A stretch of DNA of 64,000 nucleotides from Flavobacterium zhairuonense (GTDB lineage: Bacteria > Bacteroidota > Bacteroidia > Flavobacteriales > Flavobacteriaceae): assembly GCF_004352915.1 (NCBI RefSeq), contig NZ_SJSY01000073.1, positions 186,001 to 250,000 of the forward strand. Reading direction: 5' to 3'. The notes below the pieces were generated by a model that saw only the letters and a program-made list of their open reading frames with translations, was not told where the DNA came from and made no database searches. The translations under genes and the position numbers were made by a program. Positions 16,452 through 24,330 of the stretch are shown piece by piece; position 1 is the first letter of the stretch; each line of letters begins with the position of its first letter.

Positions 16452-17500
16452 GATTTTGAGGTTTGAGTTTTTTCGATTGAATTAGAGGTTCCTGTTCCAC
16501 TGATTAGGTACGTGTATTCGATATTGTTCGAGTCCAGGATTTTTATTTCGGCGCTATAAGTATTGTTTCCGTAAAATGAGAATTTGCCGTTTTCAGTATT
16601 TTCAAGAATAAATTTAGTTGGTTTTGACGCTGTTCCTGAAGCAACTTCCATTGGCAATTTTGCATTCCATGGTATCGAATTTGAGATGTTTTTAATAGAT
16701 AAAATTTTAAAAGCACTGCTACTGTTCGTTAATTCGATTTGAATTATTTTATAATCAATATAGGTTTGTGTGATGTCGATTTTTGGTTCAAATTTCTTTT
16801 CGATTGAAGTTATCGCATACATTTTTTTTGAGCCTAATAGATCCTGTCCTTTAAAACTATAATCTTTAGATGCTTCATAATCCAAGTTCAGTGCTTTTTT
16901 TAATAGCGCTTTTGAAATAACAATAGTGTCTAAATTGCCTTTGTTATCATTATAACATTCCTCTAATTCTAATTGCGAGGAGTTGAGAAAGAACCCCGGA
17001 ATGAGGCTAAACATAATTCTATCATGATATATTTTCTCAGTCTTCAAATACATTATGGCATCAGAAGAATTGTCTTTTGTGTCTTGAAGTGTATAGAATT
17101 GGGTTGTGGTAGGATGATCAATGTCCTGGGTTAATTTTACGACATTTTGCGAAAAATTTTCAATATTCTGTTTTTCATAATTATGTTCCTTAATTTTTTC
17201 ATTTAGGAAATAAGCAAAAAATCCAAAACAGACTAATAACGGAATAGAATACGTGTACCAAGGGCTTCGTACTTTGATATTTCTTCTTTTTATTTCGCGA
17301 TGATATTCTAGGGGTAGTTCGTATAATTCTCCATCTTTTCTTATCCCCCAGATTTTTCCAGTTCCGAAAAAAGGAATCCAGTAAATGTGAAAATATTTTT
17401 GACGAATTTCAATAGTATAGCCAATATTGTTGCTGAGGCCAATTTCGTGAGGATAAATATCTTTGATTTTAAAATTTCGAGTACCGAAAAATATTCTCAT
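16448..17500 (-). CDS. Hypothetical membrane protein
   Basis: A 350-residue protein. Residues 1-85 look cytoplasmic and contain YFHIYWIPFFGTGKIWGI, a short motif seen in small zinc-ribbon-like or membrane-associated flavobacterial proteins but here without cysteines. A single membrane helix follows (about 86-103), then a 250-residue extracytoplasmic domain rich in Asn, Ser and Lys. I cannot assign a family. It overlaps the DUF3592-like gene by 4 bases and is transcribed first, so the two form a small operon. The start is the first ATG, and no upstream gene constrains it. Confidence 0.65.
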   Translation of the reverse strand: MRIFFGTRNFKIKDIYPHEIGLSNNIGYTIEIRQKYFHIYWIPFFGTGKIWGIRKDGELYELPLEYHREIKRRNIKVRSPWYTYSIPLLVCFGFFAYFLNEKIKEHNYEKQNIENFSQNVVKLTQDIDHPTTTQFYTLQDTKDNSSDAIMYLKTEKIYHDRIMFSLIPGFFLNSSQLELEECYNDNKGNLDTIVISKALLKKALNLDYEASKDYSFKGQDLLGSKKMYAITSIEKKFEPKIDITQTYIDYKIIQIELTNSSSAFKILSIKNISNSIPWNAKLPMEVASGTASKPTKFILENTENGKFSFYGNNTYSAEIKILDSNNIEYTYLISGTGTSNSIEKTQTSKS

Positions 17501-17624
17501 ATTGAGGCTGTAGGTTTAAGTAAGTGGTTTTGGGTTAAATATTGTTTTGGACGAATATATAAAAACTTGTTAAATAAGCTACAATTTTAGAATCAATAGT
17601 TTTTAAAAAATTTTGACACAATAA

Positions 17625-17656
17625 AAAACGGCAGTTACATTTGTAACTGCCGTTTT
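17625..17656. terminator. Bidirectional intrinsic terminator
   Basis: AAAACGGCAGTTAC (17625-17638) pairs with GTAACTGCCGTTTT (17643-17656), with A/T runs on both sides. It lies just after the stop of the nucleoid-associated protein gene (17693, minus strand). Confidence 0.9.
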
Positions 17657-17692
17657 CTGTTTTAGTAAGTAAGTAATAGAAAATGAAAACCC

Positions 17693-18751
17693 TTAGTTTT
17701 TCTCTTCTTTGTTGAAGTAAACTAAGTAGTAATACATTTGTTTTTCTTCATCCCAGCCTTTCTCGACAAATTTTTCTGCACTTTCAGGATTGATAAAATC
17801 CATTTTAATCTGAATATGAGTATCCAAATTAATTACATTTTTAATCGATTTTCTAGCGTCAGAAACTGCTGCGTTGGCAATAGGGAATGAGGTAACATCT
17901 TCGATGCTGTATTTTTCTCCTTTATCAACTTTATAGTTTTTAAATTCAGGAATCAAATCAGGATTGTCTAGTACTTCATTCAAGAAATTCTGCTCTTCAA
18001 ACTGATCGTTTTTAGCGAAATAATTCACAGATCGGTTCATAAACATTACTTCCTCTTTCTTGTCTTCGGCTGGCAAAACCACGTCTTTTGCGAAGTTTTG
18101 ACAGAATTTCAAATATTTTTTAGTGATGAAATTTTCATCTTCAAATGCATCAACAGATAAAAAGTGCTCTAACCAGTAACGTGCGTCATAACGGTTGCTG
18201 TCAACAGTCAGGATTTTGTATCCTTCTTCTTTTTTGTAGTTGAAAATCAAACATCCTTTGTCTAATTTGCTCAAGTTGATTCCTTGTTGTAGAATCATTT
18301 CAAGGTTGCTTCCGTTTTCTTCAAACTGTAAGAAGTCTGCTTGTAATTCACTTTTAAAAATTCCGATTGCATCAACAACATTATTATCAATGCTTAAGTT
18401 TGTCAAATACGTTACATAAACCTCTCCGTTTTTGATATGCGGGTGATTTGACTGTTCAAATAAATGCTTTGTGATGTTTTTAGAAACCTCATGAACATTT
18501 GACGGATTAGCAAAAATCTCAGTTGCATATTTAAACATGTCGTTGTAGTCCAAGTCCACTTCGTGCGCAAACTGATAATAGTTTTCTTCTTTTTCTCTAA
18601 AAGGCTTAAAAAAGAATTCTTTAATCAAAGGAACAATTTCATCATTAAGATTAAATGGTTGCTCTGATAAAAAAATAGCTTCGTTACGGCTCTTGTTTCC
18701 TACGCGGTGTATCGAAAGCGTGTCGATGTGGGTATTGAATAAGTTGATCAT
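17693..18751 (-). CDS. Nucleoid-associated protein (NdpA/YejK family)
   Basis: A 352-residue protein matching the 37-kDa nucleoid-associated family. It opens with LFNTHIDTLSIHRVGNKSRNE, has the conserved VTYLTNLSIDNNVVDAIGIFK strand pair and DKGCLIFNYKKEEGYKILTV, and carries DARYWLEHFL near residue 190. In other bacteria these proteins bind DNA or associate with the nucleoid; the exact role is unclear. A terminator follows it. Upstream, the gap to the four-helix-bundle gene (only 46 bases) is almost filled by a CTAAG repeat array, so the leader of this gene is repeat-derived. Confidence 0.85.
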   Translation of the reverse strand: MINLFNTHIDTLSIHRVGNKSRNEAIFLSEQPFNLNDEIVPLIKEFFFKPFREKEENYYQFAHEVDLDYNDMFKYATEIFANPSNVHEVSKNITKHLFEQSNHPHIKNGEVYVTYLTNLSIDNNVVDAIGIFKSELQADFLQFEENGSNLEMILQQGINLSKLDKGCLIFNYKKEEGYKILTVDSNRYDARYWLEHFLSVDAFEDENFITKKYLKFCQNFAKDVVLPAEDKKEEVMFMNRSVNYFAKNDQFEEQNFLNEVLDNPDLIPEFKNYKVDKGEKYSIEDVTSFPIANAAVSDARKSIKNVINLDTHIQIKMDFINPESAEKFVEKGWDEEKQMYYYLVYFNKEEKN

Positions 18752-18760
18752 TTTTTTTGA

Positions 18761-19246
18761 GTTGCTGAGATTCTAAGTTTCTAAGATACTAAGTTTTTTA
18801 GATAGTGTCTTTTAATTTTTTGATTAATGACGCTAGCATTCTTTCGATCTCTCTACTGTCCTCATATAAAAGGTTAAATTCTTCTTCGTTTATATAAATT
18901 ATATTTTTTGCAATTTCAAGCTGGGTCTGCATTTCAAATAGAGAGCCGAGAGAAATATATAAAAACCGTAAAAAATCTTTATTACTTTCTCTTCCAGATC
19001 CTTCTGCAATGTTACTTGGAATTGATACTGAACTTCGGCGTATTTGCGAAGTTAATCCAAAAGTTTCTTCTTTTGGAAAAGTTCTTGTTACTTTATAAAC
19101 TTTTGTAACTAAGGAAATTGATTTCTGCCAGACTAAAATCTTTCTAAAATGACTCATTAACTTATTTTTTAAAATAAATTCAAAAATAAGAAAATTCGTT
19201 CAAATATTAAAAACTCAGAATCTTAGAGTCTTAGCATCTTAGCAAC
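18761..19246. repeat. Inverted repeat arms (CTAAG word) bracketing a four-helix-bundle gene
   Basis: The left arm 18761-18793 and the reverse complement of the right arm 19214-19246 match at about 27 of 33 positions. Each arm is a run of roughly 9-base degenerate words (GATTCTAAG, GATGCTAAG). Between them lies exactly one gene, 18798-19157. The same layout with a different word brackets the second four-helix-bundle gene at 46862-47230. Confidence 0.85.
18798..19157 (-). CDS. Four helix bundle protein (23S rRNA IVP / Avd-like family)
   Basis: A 119-residue, fully helical, basic protein. The family signature is clear: RRSSVSIPSNIAEGSGR at about 40-56, then FLRFLYISLGSLFEMQTQLEIA. This family includes proteins encoded in 23S rRNA intervening sequences and the Avd accessory protein of diversity-generating retroelements. 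Free-standing copies are common in Bacteroidota and have no known role. There is no rRNA, reverse transcriptase or variable repeat nearby. The gene is enclosed by inverted arms of CTAAG words (18761-18793 and 19214-19246), and its stop codon abuts the left arm, suggesting a discrete mobile cassette inserted between the nucleoid protein gene and the gene at 19253. Confidence 0.9.
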   Translation of the reverse strand: MSHFRKILVWQKSISLVTKVYKVTRTFPKEETFGLTSQIRRSSVSIPSNIAEGSGRESNKDFLRFLYISLGSLFEMQTQLEIAKNIIYINEEEFNLLYEDSREIERMLASLIKKLKDTI

Positions 19247-19252
19247 TTAACG

Positions 19253-19795
19253 TTAGTTCCAATTTTCCTCAAATCCATAATCTTCGAAGCTGTCGTCGCC
19301 TTCGAACATGTCAAGATCATCTTCGTCTAGGTCGTCTTCAAATTCTCCGTAGATATCATCGTGCATGTCATCAGCTTCAAAGTTTTTTTCGATAGCGTCT
19401 GCTGGCATTTCACCGTGAGAATATAAAGTTTCAGGGTAAGTAGCTCCAACAGTTTCGTCTTCGACTGCAGCCAATTCAACTAAGAAAGTCCACATGCTGA
19501 TGAAGTCATAAACGTAGATAATCTTAGTATTCTGTTTGTCTAAAATACTAGATAATGGATAATCATTCATGGTTCTTATTTCGCCAGGAACATCTCCTGT
19601 ATCAAAAAGCGGAATTTCATCTTCTTGATTCCAAGTATCATCACACGTATAAAATGAAGCCACTTCTGAACCGTCAAAGCCAAAAGAGTTGAAGATTGCA
19701 TTGTGTAAATCCTCAAGCGTATCATCCTCAAGAATAGCAATGTCTCTGAAAATATCTTCTTCGGCGTCTAGAATAACTCTAAATTTATAAACCAT
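19253..19795 (-). CDS. Plasmid pRiA4b ORF-3 family protein
   Basis: A 180-residue acidic protein. The N-terminal half (MVYKFRVILDAEEDIFRDI ... LHNAIFNSFGFDGSE) fits the pRiA4b ORF-3/IS1096 TnpR-passenger fold, which is a small alpha/beta domain of unknown function. The last 45 residues are almost all Asp and Glu (DDLDEDDLDMFEGDDSFED). Despite the family name there is no transposase or inverted repeat of an insertion sequence here. In flavobacteria the gene is a stable chromosomal one. It lies upstream of the four-helix-bundle cassette on the same strand. Confidence 0.8.
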   Translation of the reverse strand: MVYKFRVILDAEEDIFRDIAILEDDTLEDLHNAIFNSFGFDGSEVASFYTCDDTWNQEDEIPLFDTGDVPGEIRTMNDYPLSSILDKQNTKIIYVYDFISMWTFLVELAAVEDETVGATYPETLYSHGEMPADAIEKNFEADDMHDDIYGEFEDDLDEDDLDMFEGDDSFEDYGFEENWN

Positions 19796-19900
19796 AATCT
19801 TTGTTTTTATTGAGAGGTCAAAGGTAAAATATAAAAAACGAAATACGAATTACGAATCGTGATTTGTTGAAAAGATTTTAGAAAATTGATTTTCAATGTA

Positions 19901-20005
19901 TTTGTCATTTCGAGGAACGAGAAATCGCACTAGAAACTCCGCAAAGAAATATCGAAAACCTTTATCAATCAGCTTGTGTGATTTCTCGTTCCTCGAAATG
20001 ACAAA
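19901..20005. repeat. 105-bp palindromic element, copy 1 (GTCATTTCGA family)
   Basis: The 30-base terminal arms match with one mismatch, starting TTTGTCATTTCGAGGAACGA. The centre keeps a CCGCAAAGAAATATCG-like core shared with the other copies at 22114-22219, 41281-41384 and 60702-60807. The copy lies between the genes at 19795 and 20022. Confidence 0.95.
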
Positions 20006-20021
20006 CGAGACCTGATAACTT

Positions 20022-20621
20022 TTACTTCCCAGCCAATCTCTTTCTGATTTTATGATACTGTTTGTGATAAGTGCTATGACTTGGATAGCTTCTGCTTGGC
20101 GTCATGTTGTTAAAAATCAAAGCAGTGAAAAGTAAAGTCAAAACTCCAGTCAATACAGGTGAAAGCACATACATATAACCTAAAGCTTTTACTTTTTCGG
20201 TACCGATAACGGCAATTAAAGCGGTTGCACCTCCTGGCGGATGAAGTGTTTTTGTAATCTGCATTAAAATAATAGCGATAGAAACGGCCAATGGCGCAGC
20301 AATATACATAATATCTGGAACAAGTTTATGGACGGTAACGCCAACAATGGCTGAAATTACGTGACCACCAACTAAATTTCGAGGCTGTGAAAACGGACTC
20401 TGAATAATTCCGTAAACCAAAACGCTCGAAGCTCCAAAAGAACCAATTAAATATACGGCATCAGGACCAGAGAAATGTATGGATTGAATATAAGCCAAAA
20501 CTCCAATTCCGACAAATGATCCTAAAAACGACCAAAAATGTTCTTTGTAATCAATTAAAGTTTCTTTGTATAGAATGTAACGTGTTTTGCGATAGCTTCT
20601 TTTTATTTTTTCTGTTGGCAT
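20022..20621 (-). CDS. HPP family membrane protein
   Basis: A 199-residue inner-membrane protein with four to five helices. The family hallmark HPPGGATALIAVIG is near residues 127-140, and an earlier SFGASSVLVYG segment also fits. HPP proteins occur widely in bacteria and plant plastids; some plant members transport nitrite. The bacterial role is unproven. The gene is followed upstream (84 bases) by a ClC channel on the same strand, so both may be in one anion-transport operon. This is inference from context. Confidence 0.85.
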   Translation of the reverse strand: MPTEKIKRSYRKTRYILYKETLIDYKEHFWSFLGSFVGIGVLAYIQSIHFSGPDAVYLIGSFGASSVLVYGIIQSPFSQPRNLVGGHVISAIVGVTVHKLVPDIMYIAAPLAVSIAIILMQITKTLHPPGGATALIAVIGTEKVKALGYMYVLSPVLTGVLTLLFTALIFNNMTPSRSYPSHSTYHKQYHKIRKRLAGK

Positions 20622-20705
20622 TATTGTGATATTATATTTTGCTCGTTATGCTTTTAAATATACTTTGCTATATGTTTTTAATCTCCAGATTATATTAGTC
20701 TGAAA

Positions 20706-21986
20706 TTATTTAACTAAGCTTGGAGAATAGCTGTATACAGTATAAGGATAAATTGTTTTTGCAGTGTATTTTGAAATCAAACACACGACAAGAATTGGGA
20801 AAAATAAAGTATAATCGTTTGTCAATCCGCAGACTAAGAAAATTGCTGTAAAAGGAGCATGAATACTGGCACTCAAAACCGCGGCCATTCCGATAATCAT
20901 AAAATTAACTGGAATCACATTTACATGAAAAAAGCTGTTTAAAACCGAAGCTAATAATAATCCTAAAAAGGCTCCAATAAATAAACTCGGTGCAAAAACA
21001 CCTCCATCACCACCCGAAGCTAAGGTTATTGAAGTTACAATTGGTTTTAAAATCAATATTCCAATAAAAGTGAAAGCTAAAGTTATTGTTAACTGAATTT
21101 CTGATGCATTTCCGAATATCCCTTTTATCGCGTGATAACCTTCTCCATATAATTGTGGAAAAAAGAAAAGCGAAATACTTAAAACTGCAGATCCAATTAA
21201 GATCTTATAATAATGTGTATCTATTTTTCCGAATTGGGATTTAATGAATAAAACGCATTTGGTCAAATAAACCGAATTTATTCCGGCCAAAATTCCTAAA
21301 AGAATAAAATACGGAATTGCTTTTAAATGCCAAGTCGTAATAGATACGGCAAATAATGGTTCTTCTTTTAAAATGGTCAATAAACCAAAAGCAATTGAAA
21401 CCGCAATGACATTTGAAATAACAAAAGCGCGTGTAACTTTTCTGGAGATAACTTCAAAAGCAAATAAAATTCCCGCAATTGGACTGCTAAAAAGTGCTGT
21501 AACTCCCGCGGCAACACCCGCGCAGATTAATTCGGTTTTGTATTGGCGGAAAACATTTTCCTTTTCGTGAGCGACTGATCCAATAGTTGCGGTTGCTACA
21601 ACTGTAGAAACTTCGATTCCGGTTGAACCTCCAAAAATAACCGTTAATAATCCGTTTATAAAGTGAGATGGAATTTTATATGAAGGAAGATTTTTAGATT
21701 TTGATGCTGTACTTTCAAAAACTTCTTTGATCCCTTTGTTTTCTTTTTTCTTAAAAAGATATTGTCTTAAAAAATAAATTACTGACAAACCAAAAACTGG
21801 AAAAATGATGTAAAATATGGGGTGAACGGATACTTCGTGGAAAAAAATATGTTCGTAATATTCTGTAATTCTTTTTAAAGATATTCCGAGAAAAGCCGAA
21901 AGAAAGCCAATTAAAAGAGAAACAATAACTAATTTTCGAAGTTTGATTAATTGATGATTTTTTTTGATTTGCGCCGTTTTGTTCAT
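20706..21986 (-). CDS. Chloride channel / H+-Cl- exchanger family protein (ClC)
   Basis: A 426-residue membrane protein with about ten to twelve hydrophobic segments. The gating-glutamate region appears as FGGSTGIEVST with Glu125. The third selectivity motif is GGVFAPSLFIGAFLG. The first motif, normally GSGIP, is here replaced by GIKEVFES around residue 85, so ion selectivity may differ from classic chloride ClCs. Length and topology match the family core without CBS domains. The gene probably shares a transcript with the HPP gene downstream. Confidence 0.88.
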   Translation of the reverse strand: MNKTAQIKKNHQLIKLRKLVIVSLLIGFLSAFLGISLKRITEYYEHIFFHEVSVHPIFYIIFPVFGLSVIYFLRQYLFKKKENKGIKEVFESTASKSKNLPSYKIPSHFINGLLTVIFGGSTGIEVSTVVATATIGSVAHEKENVFRQYKTELICAGVAAGVTALFSSPIAGILFAFEVISRKVTRAFVISNVIAVSIAFGLLTILKEEPLFAVSITTWHLKAIPYFILLGILAGINSVYLTKCVLFIKSQFGKIDTHYYKILIGSAVLSISLFFFPQLYGEGYHAIKGIFGNASEIQLTITLAFTFIGILILKPIVTSITLASGGDGGVFAPSLFIGAFLGLLLASVLNSFFHVNVIPVNFMIIGMAAVLSASIHAPFTAIFLVCGLTNDYTLFFPILVVCLISKYTAKTIYPYTVYSYSPSLVK

Positions 21987-22293
21987 CAGAAGTGATTTTG
22001 TAGTCGCTAGATTTTATTTGCGATTTCACAAAATTAGGCAATCAAATTTGTTTTTTAATAATAATTGGTCTTTAATATATGTTAAAATTGTCAAAGTAAG
22101 ATAATACATCGATTTTGTCATTTCGACAGAAGGGAGAAATCACACTAGGAATTCCACATGTTATATCGCTAATTTTTGTCGAGTTTCTAGTGTGATTTCT
22201 CGTTCCTCGAAATGACAAACTATACTTTTATTTTTTAACTTAAAGAAAAACCTTTGCAACTCTGTGCCTTTGTCACTTTGTCCCTATAAAAAC
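21987..22293. other. 307-base gap: palindromic element and half array
   Basis: The gap holds the second 106-bp GTCATTTCGA element (22114-22219) and a single-orientation run of CCTTTG words (22240-22287) next to the stop of the VOC gene. The bases 22020-22110 are A/T-rich and probably contain the ClC promoter. No gene was seen. Confidence 0.8.
22114..22219. repeat. 106-bp palindromic element, copy 2 (GTCATTTCGA family)
   Basis: The outer ends TTTGTCATTTCGA and TCGAAATGACAAA are exact complements, and so are the inner GAGAAATCACACTAG segments. The stretch between them differs (CAGAAGG against GGAACG), so the two arms have diverged. The core has GAATTCC and TATCGCTAATTTTTGTCGAG. Confidence 0.92.
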
Positions 22294-22683
22294 CTATCTC
22301 TCATAAAATTCAATTGGCAATAAATCAGGATCTGCAATAAAAGTAAAACGTTTTTCTGTCGTTTCATCAATTCTAATTGGTTCTGATTCAATTTTTTTAG
22401 AAGTTAAAAAAGCAATCGTTTCTTCCAGATTAATGACTTCAAAAGCCAAATGTCTTAAACCAACCGCCTCAGGTCTTGAAGGTCTTTGAGGAGGATTCGG
22501 AAACGAAAATAATTCGACAACATAAGAACCATTTAAAGCCAAATCTAATTTGTAGGATTGGCGTTCTTCACGATAGATTTCTCGGATAATTGTTAAACCT
22601 AAAATTTGAGTATAAAAGTGTTTCGATTTTTCGTAATCGGAACATAAAATAGCAATATGGTGAACTTTATTAAGGGTAAGCAT
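22294..22683 (-). CDS. VOC family protein (glyoxalase-like)
   Basis: A 129-residue protein with one pair of beta-alpha-beta-beta-beta modules. It starts LNKVHHIAILCSDYEKSKHFY, has VELFSFPNPPQRPSRPEA in the middle and GLRHLAFEV near residue 75, and ends DPDLLPIEFYE. The His/Glu residues match the metal-binding positions of the YaeR/GloA2-like group. The substrate is unknown; a detoxifying lyase or isomerase role is typical. Its start overlaps the stop of the acetyltransferase gene by one base, so the genes 22294-23716 form an operon. Confidence 0.85.
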   Translation of the reverse strand: MLTLNKVHHIAILCSDYEKSKHFYTQILGLTIIREIYREERQSYKLDLALNGSYVVELFSFPNPPQRPSRPEAVGLRHLAFEVINLEETIAFLTSKKIESEPIRIDETTEKRFTFIADPDLLPIEFYER

Positions 22684-23258
22684 TATTTTTTTAATTCAGG
22701 TTCTTGATTTAATTTTCGGATAACTTTTGCAGGATTTCCAACAGCAAGCGAATTGTCTGGAATATCTTTTGTGACGACAGATCCAGCGCCAATAACACAA
22801 CCTTTTCCAATTGTAACGCCTGGACAGATAACAGAATTTCCGCCAATCCAGCAATCGTCGCCAATGGTAACAGGATAAGCATTTTCCAGGGATTTTCGTG
22901 ATTCAGCGTCAAGCGGATGTGATGCAGTATAAATTTGAACATTTGGCGCAATAAAAACATTTGAACCAATATTTACCGGCGCACAGTCTAAAACCACACA
23001 ATTCACATTGAAATAAACGTTATCACCGCAAAAAATATTATATCCGTAGTCACAATGAAAAGGCGGTTCGATATAAAGACCAGTTCCTGCATTTGGAATT
23101 AATGTTGCCAAAATTTCTTTTGCTTTTTTGGTAACTCTATATTCTTTCACATTTAAGCTGTGCAAAAGATTTTTTGCTGCTCTTCGGCCTTTAAGTAATT
23201 CTGGATCAAAGGCGTTGTAATATTCGCCAGCGATCATTTTTTCTTTTTCGGTTTTCAT
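22683..23258 (-). CDS. Sugar O-acetyltransferase (maltose/galactoside type)
   Basis: A 191-residue left-handed beta-helix enzyme that would transfer acetyl from acetyl-CoA to a sugar. The N-terminal Mac domain begins KEKMIAGEYYNAFDPELLKGR. Hexapeptide repeats run from about 60 to 180, including IEPPFHCDYGYNIFCGDNVY, then TASHPLDAE with the catalytic His near 115, and GNSVICPGVTIG. Length is normal for Maa/LacA-like proteins. It lies 2 bases downstream of the YciI-like gene and overlaps the VOC gene by one base. Confidence 0.9.
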   Translation of the reverse strand: MKTEKEKMIAGEYYNAFDPELLKGRRAAKNLLHSLNVKEYRVTKKAKEILATLIPNAGTGLYIEPPFHCDYGYNIFCGDNVYFNVNCVVLDCAPVNIGSNVFIAPNVQIYTASHPLDAESRKSLENAYPVTIGDDCWIGGNSVICPGVTIGKGCVIGAGSVVTKDIPDNSLAVGNPAKVIRKLNQEPELKK

Positions 23259-23260
23259 AT

Positions 23261-23716
23261 TTACATTTTCGTCTTGGCAATTTTTTCATGCATTTTTGGG
23301 ATTTCTTGCAATGCAGCTGAGCAATACCAAGGCGTTAATTCGGCTTCGAGTAAGTTTGCTTTTATTGCAGGGTCAGTTGCAACTAGCGCTTTAGCTTCTT
23401 CTATGGTTTCAACATTAAAGATATAGATGCCGCGATAATTTCGATCGTTTTTCATGAAAGGGCCGGCTACAGCCAGTTTTCCTTCTTTGGCTAATTTGTT
23501 GATATTAGCCATATGGCCTTCAAAAAGCTTTTGCGTTTCTTCTTTTGAAGCCGTCGTATTGCTTCCTGATTTTAAAAGGCAGAAAACATATTTTTTCATT
23601 CCGTATTCATCGGCATGAAGCGATTTGGCTAAAGCTTCATCATATTTCACTTGGGTTTCTTGAGAAAAACCAATTGAACAGCATAATAACGCTAGAATTA
23701 AAATTGAATTTTTCAT
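23261..23716 (-). CDS. Secreted YciI-like protein
   Basis: A 151-residue protein with a signal peptide (MKNSILILALLCCSIGFSQ). The mature part holds a YciI-like ferredoxin-fold domain: KYVFCLLKSGS, HMANINKLAKEGKLAVAGPF, IYIFNVETIEEAKALVATDP and then AELTPWY. Cytoplasmic YciI relatives have His/Asp residues that may be catalytic; here the matching HMANI histidine is kept. An exported form is usual in flavobacteria. It heads a compact operon with the acetyltransferase and VOC genes, after the DinB gene 14 bases upstream. Confidence 0.85.
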   Translation of the reverse strand: MKNSILILALLCCSIGFSQETQVKYDEALAKSLHADEYGMKKYVFCLLKSGSNTTASKEETQKLFEGHMANINKLAKEGKLAVAGPFMKNDRNYRGIYIFNVETIEEAKALVATDPAIKANLLEAELTPWYCSAALQEIPKMHEKIAKTKM

Positions 23717-23730
23717 TTGTATTTTATGTT

Positions 23731-24189
23731 TTAAAGGAGTTTCTTCAAAATAACAATCTGTCCTAAATGATAAACATCATGCTGAATAATTCCGTGAAGA
23801 TGTTCATAGTAAGTATGGCCGTTATTGATATAAATTTTAGACAAATGTTCATCACTAAAATCTTCAAAAAAAGCATTCCAAGCTTCTTGTGATTTTGCTA
23901 AAGTTTGAAGCGACTGTTCCCAAGCAGCTTCAGAAGGATCTAAAACAGGGACAAAATAATTATGATCTGGAGTAATGATGGTTTCGCCCTGCATACGCTG
24001 TAAAATATTTCTTCTCCATTGAATTAAATGGTTTACAATTTCCCAAATAGTGTTCAAGTTTGGGTTTATTTTATGGTAAGCTTGTTTTGCTGTCACATTT
24101 TTTAAAGTGCCCGCAAGAGTAACCTCTAGAAAAGGATTTCCGTTATAAACAGATTGATATAAATTTGAAATTCTTTTATTTTCTGACAT
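23731..24189 (-). CDS. DinB family protein
   Basis: A 152-residue four-helix protein of the DinB/YfiT superfamily. The likely metal ligands are His in IWEIVNHLIQWRRN (about residue 53) and the pair HGIIQHDVYHLGQI (about 132-145). These enzymes are often thiol-dependent transferases or uncharacterised. It is the first gene of the four-gene minus-strand group 22294-24189 and diverges from the TonB receptor at 24331. Confidence 0.88.
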   Translation of the reverse strand: MSENKRISNLYQSVYNGNPFLEVTLAGTLKNVTAKQAYHKINPNLNTIWEIVNHLIQWRRNILQRMQGETIITPDHNYFVPVLDPSEAAWEQSLQTLAKSQEAWNAFFEDFSDEHLSKIYINNGHTYYEHLHGIIQHDVYHLGQIVILKKLL

Positions 24190-24299
24190 AATTAGGTGAT
24201 TTTGGAATTCCTAGCTAATATACAAATTAGTATTTTACAACTCATCCTCGAAATTCTACAATTGGGTTATTATATATTTTTTAACGTTAATTGTTAAAA

Positions 24300-24307
24300 T
24301 ACATTTG
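24300..24307 (+). promoter_or_regulatory. Candidate -7 promoter element TACATTTG
   Basis: Fits TAnnTTTG and lies 24 bases upstream of the TonB receptor ATG. It would start transcription of the run of same-strand genes towards 32459. No clear -33 TTG at the usual spacing. Confidence 0.55.
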
Positions 24308-24330
24308 CTTCATCAAAAACCAAAGATGAC

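Noticed and set aside
18798..19157. 23S rRNA intervening sequence or diversity-generating retroelement
   Set aside because: No rRNA, reverse transcriptase, template or variable repeat occurs in the window; only the protein family is shared.
19253..19795. IS1096-type insertion sequence
   Set aside because: The family name mentions IS1096, but there is no transposase and there are no IS ends here.
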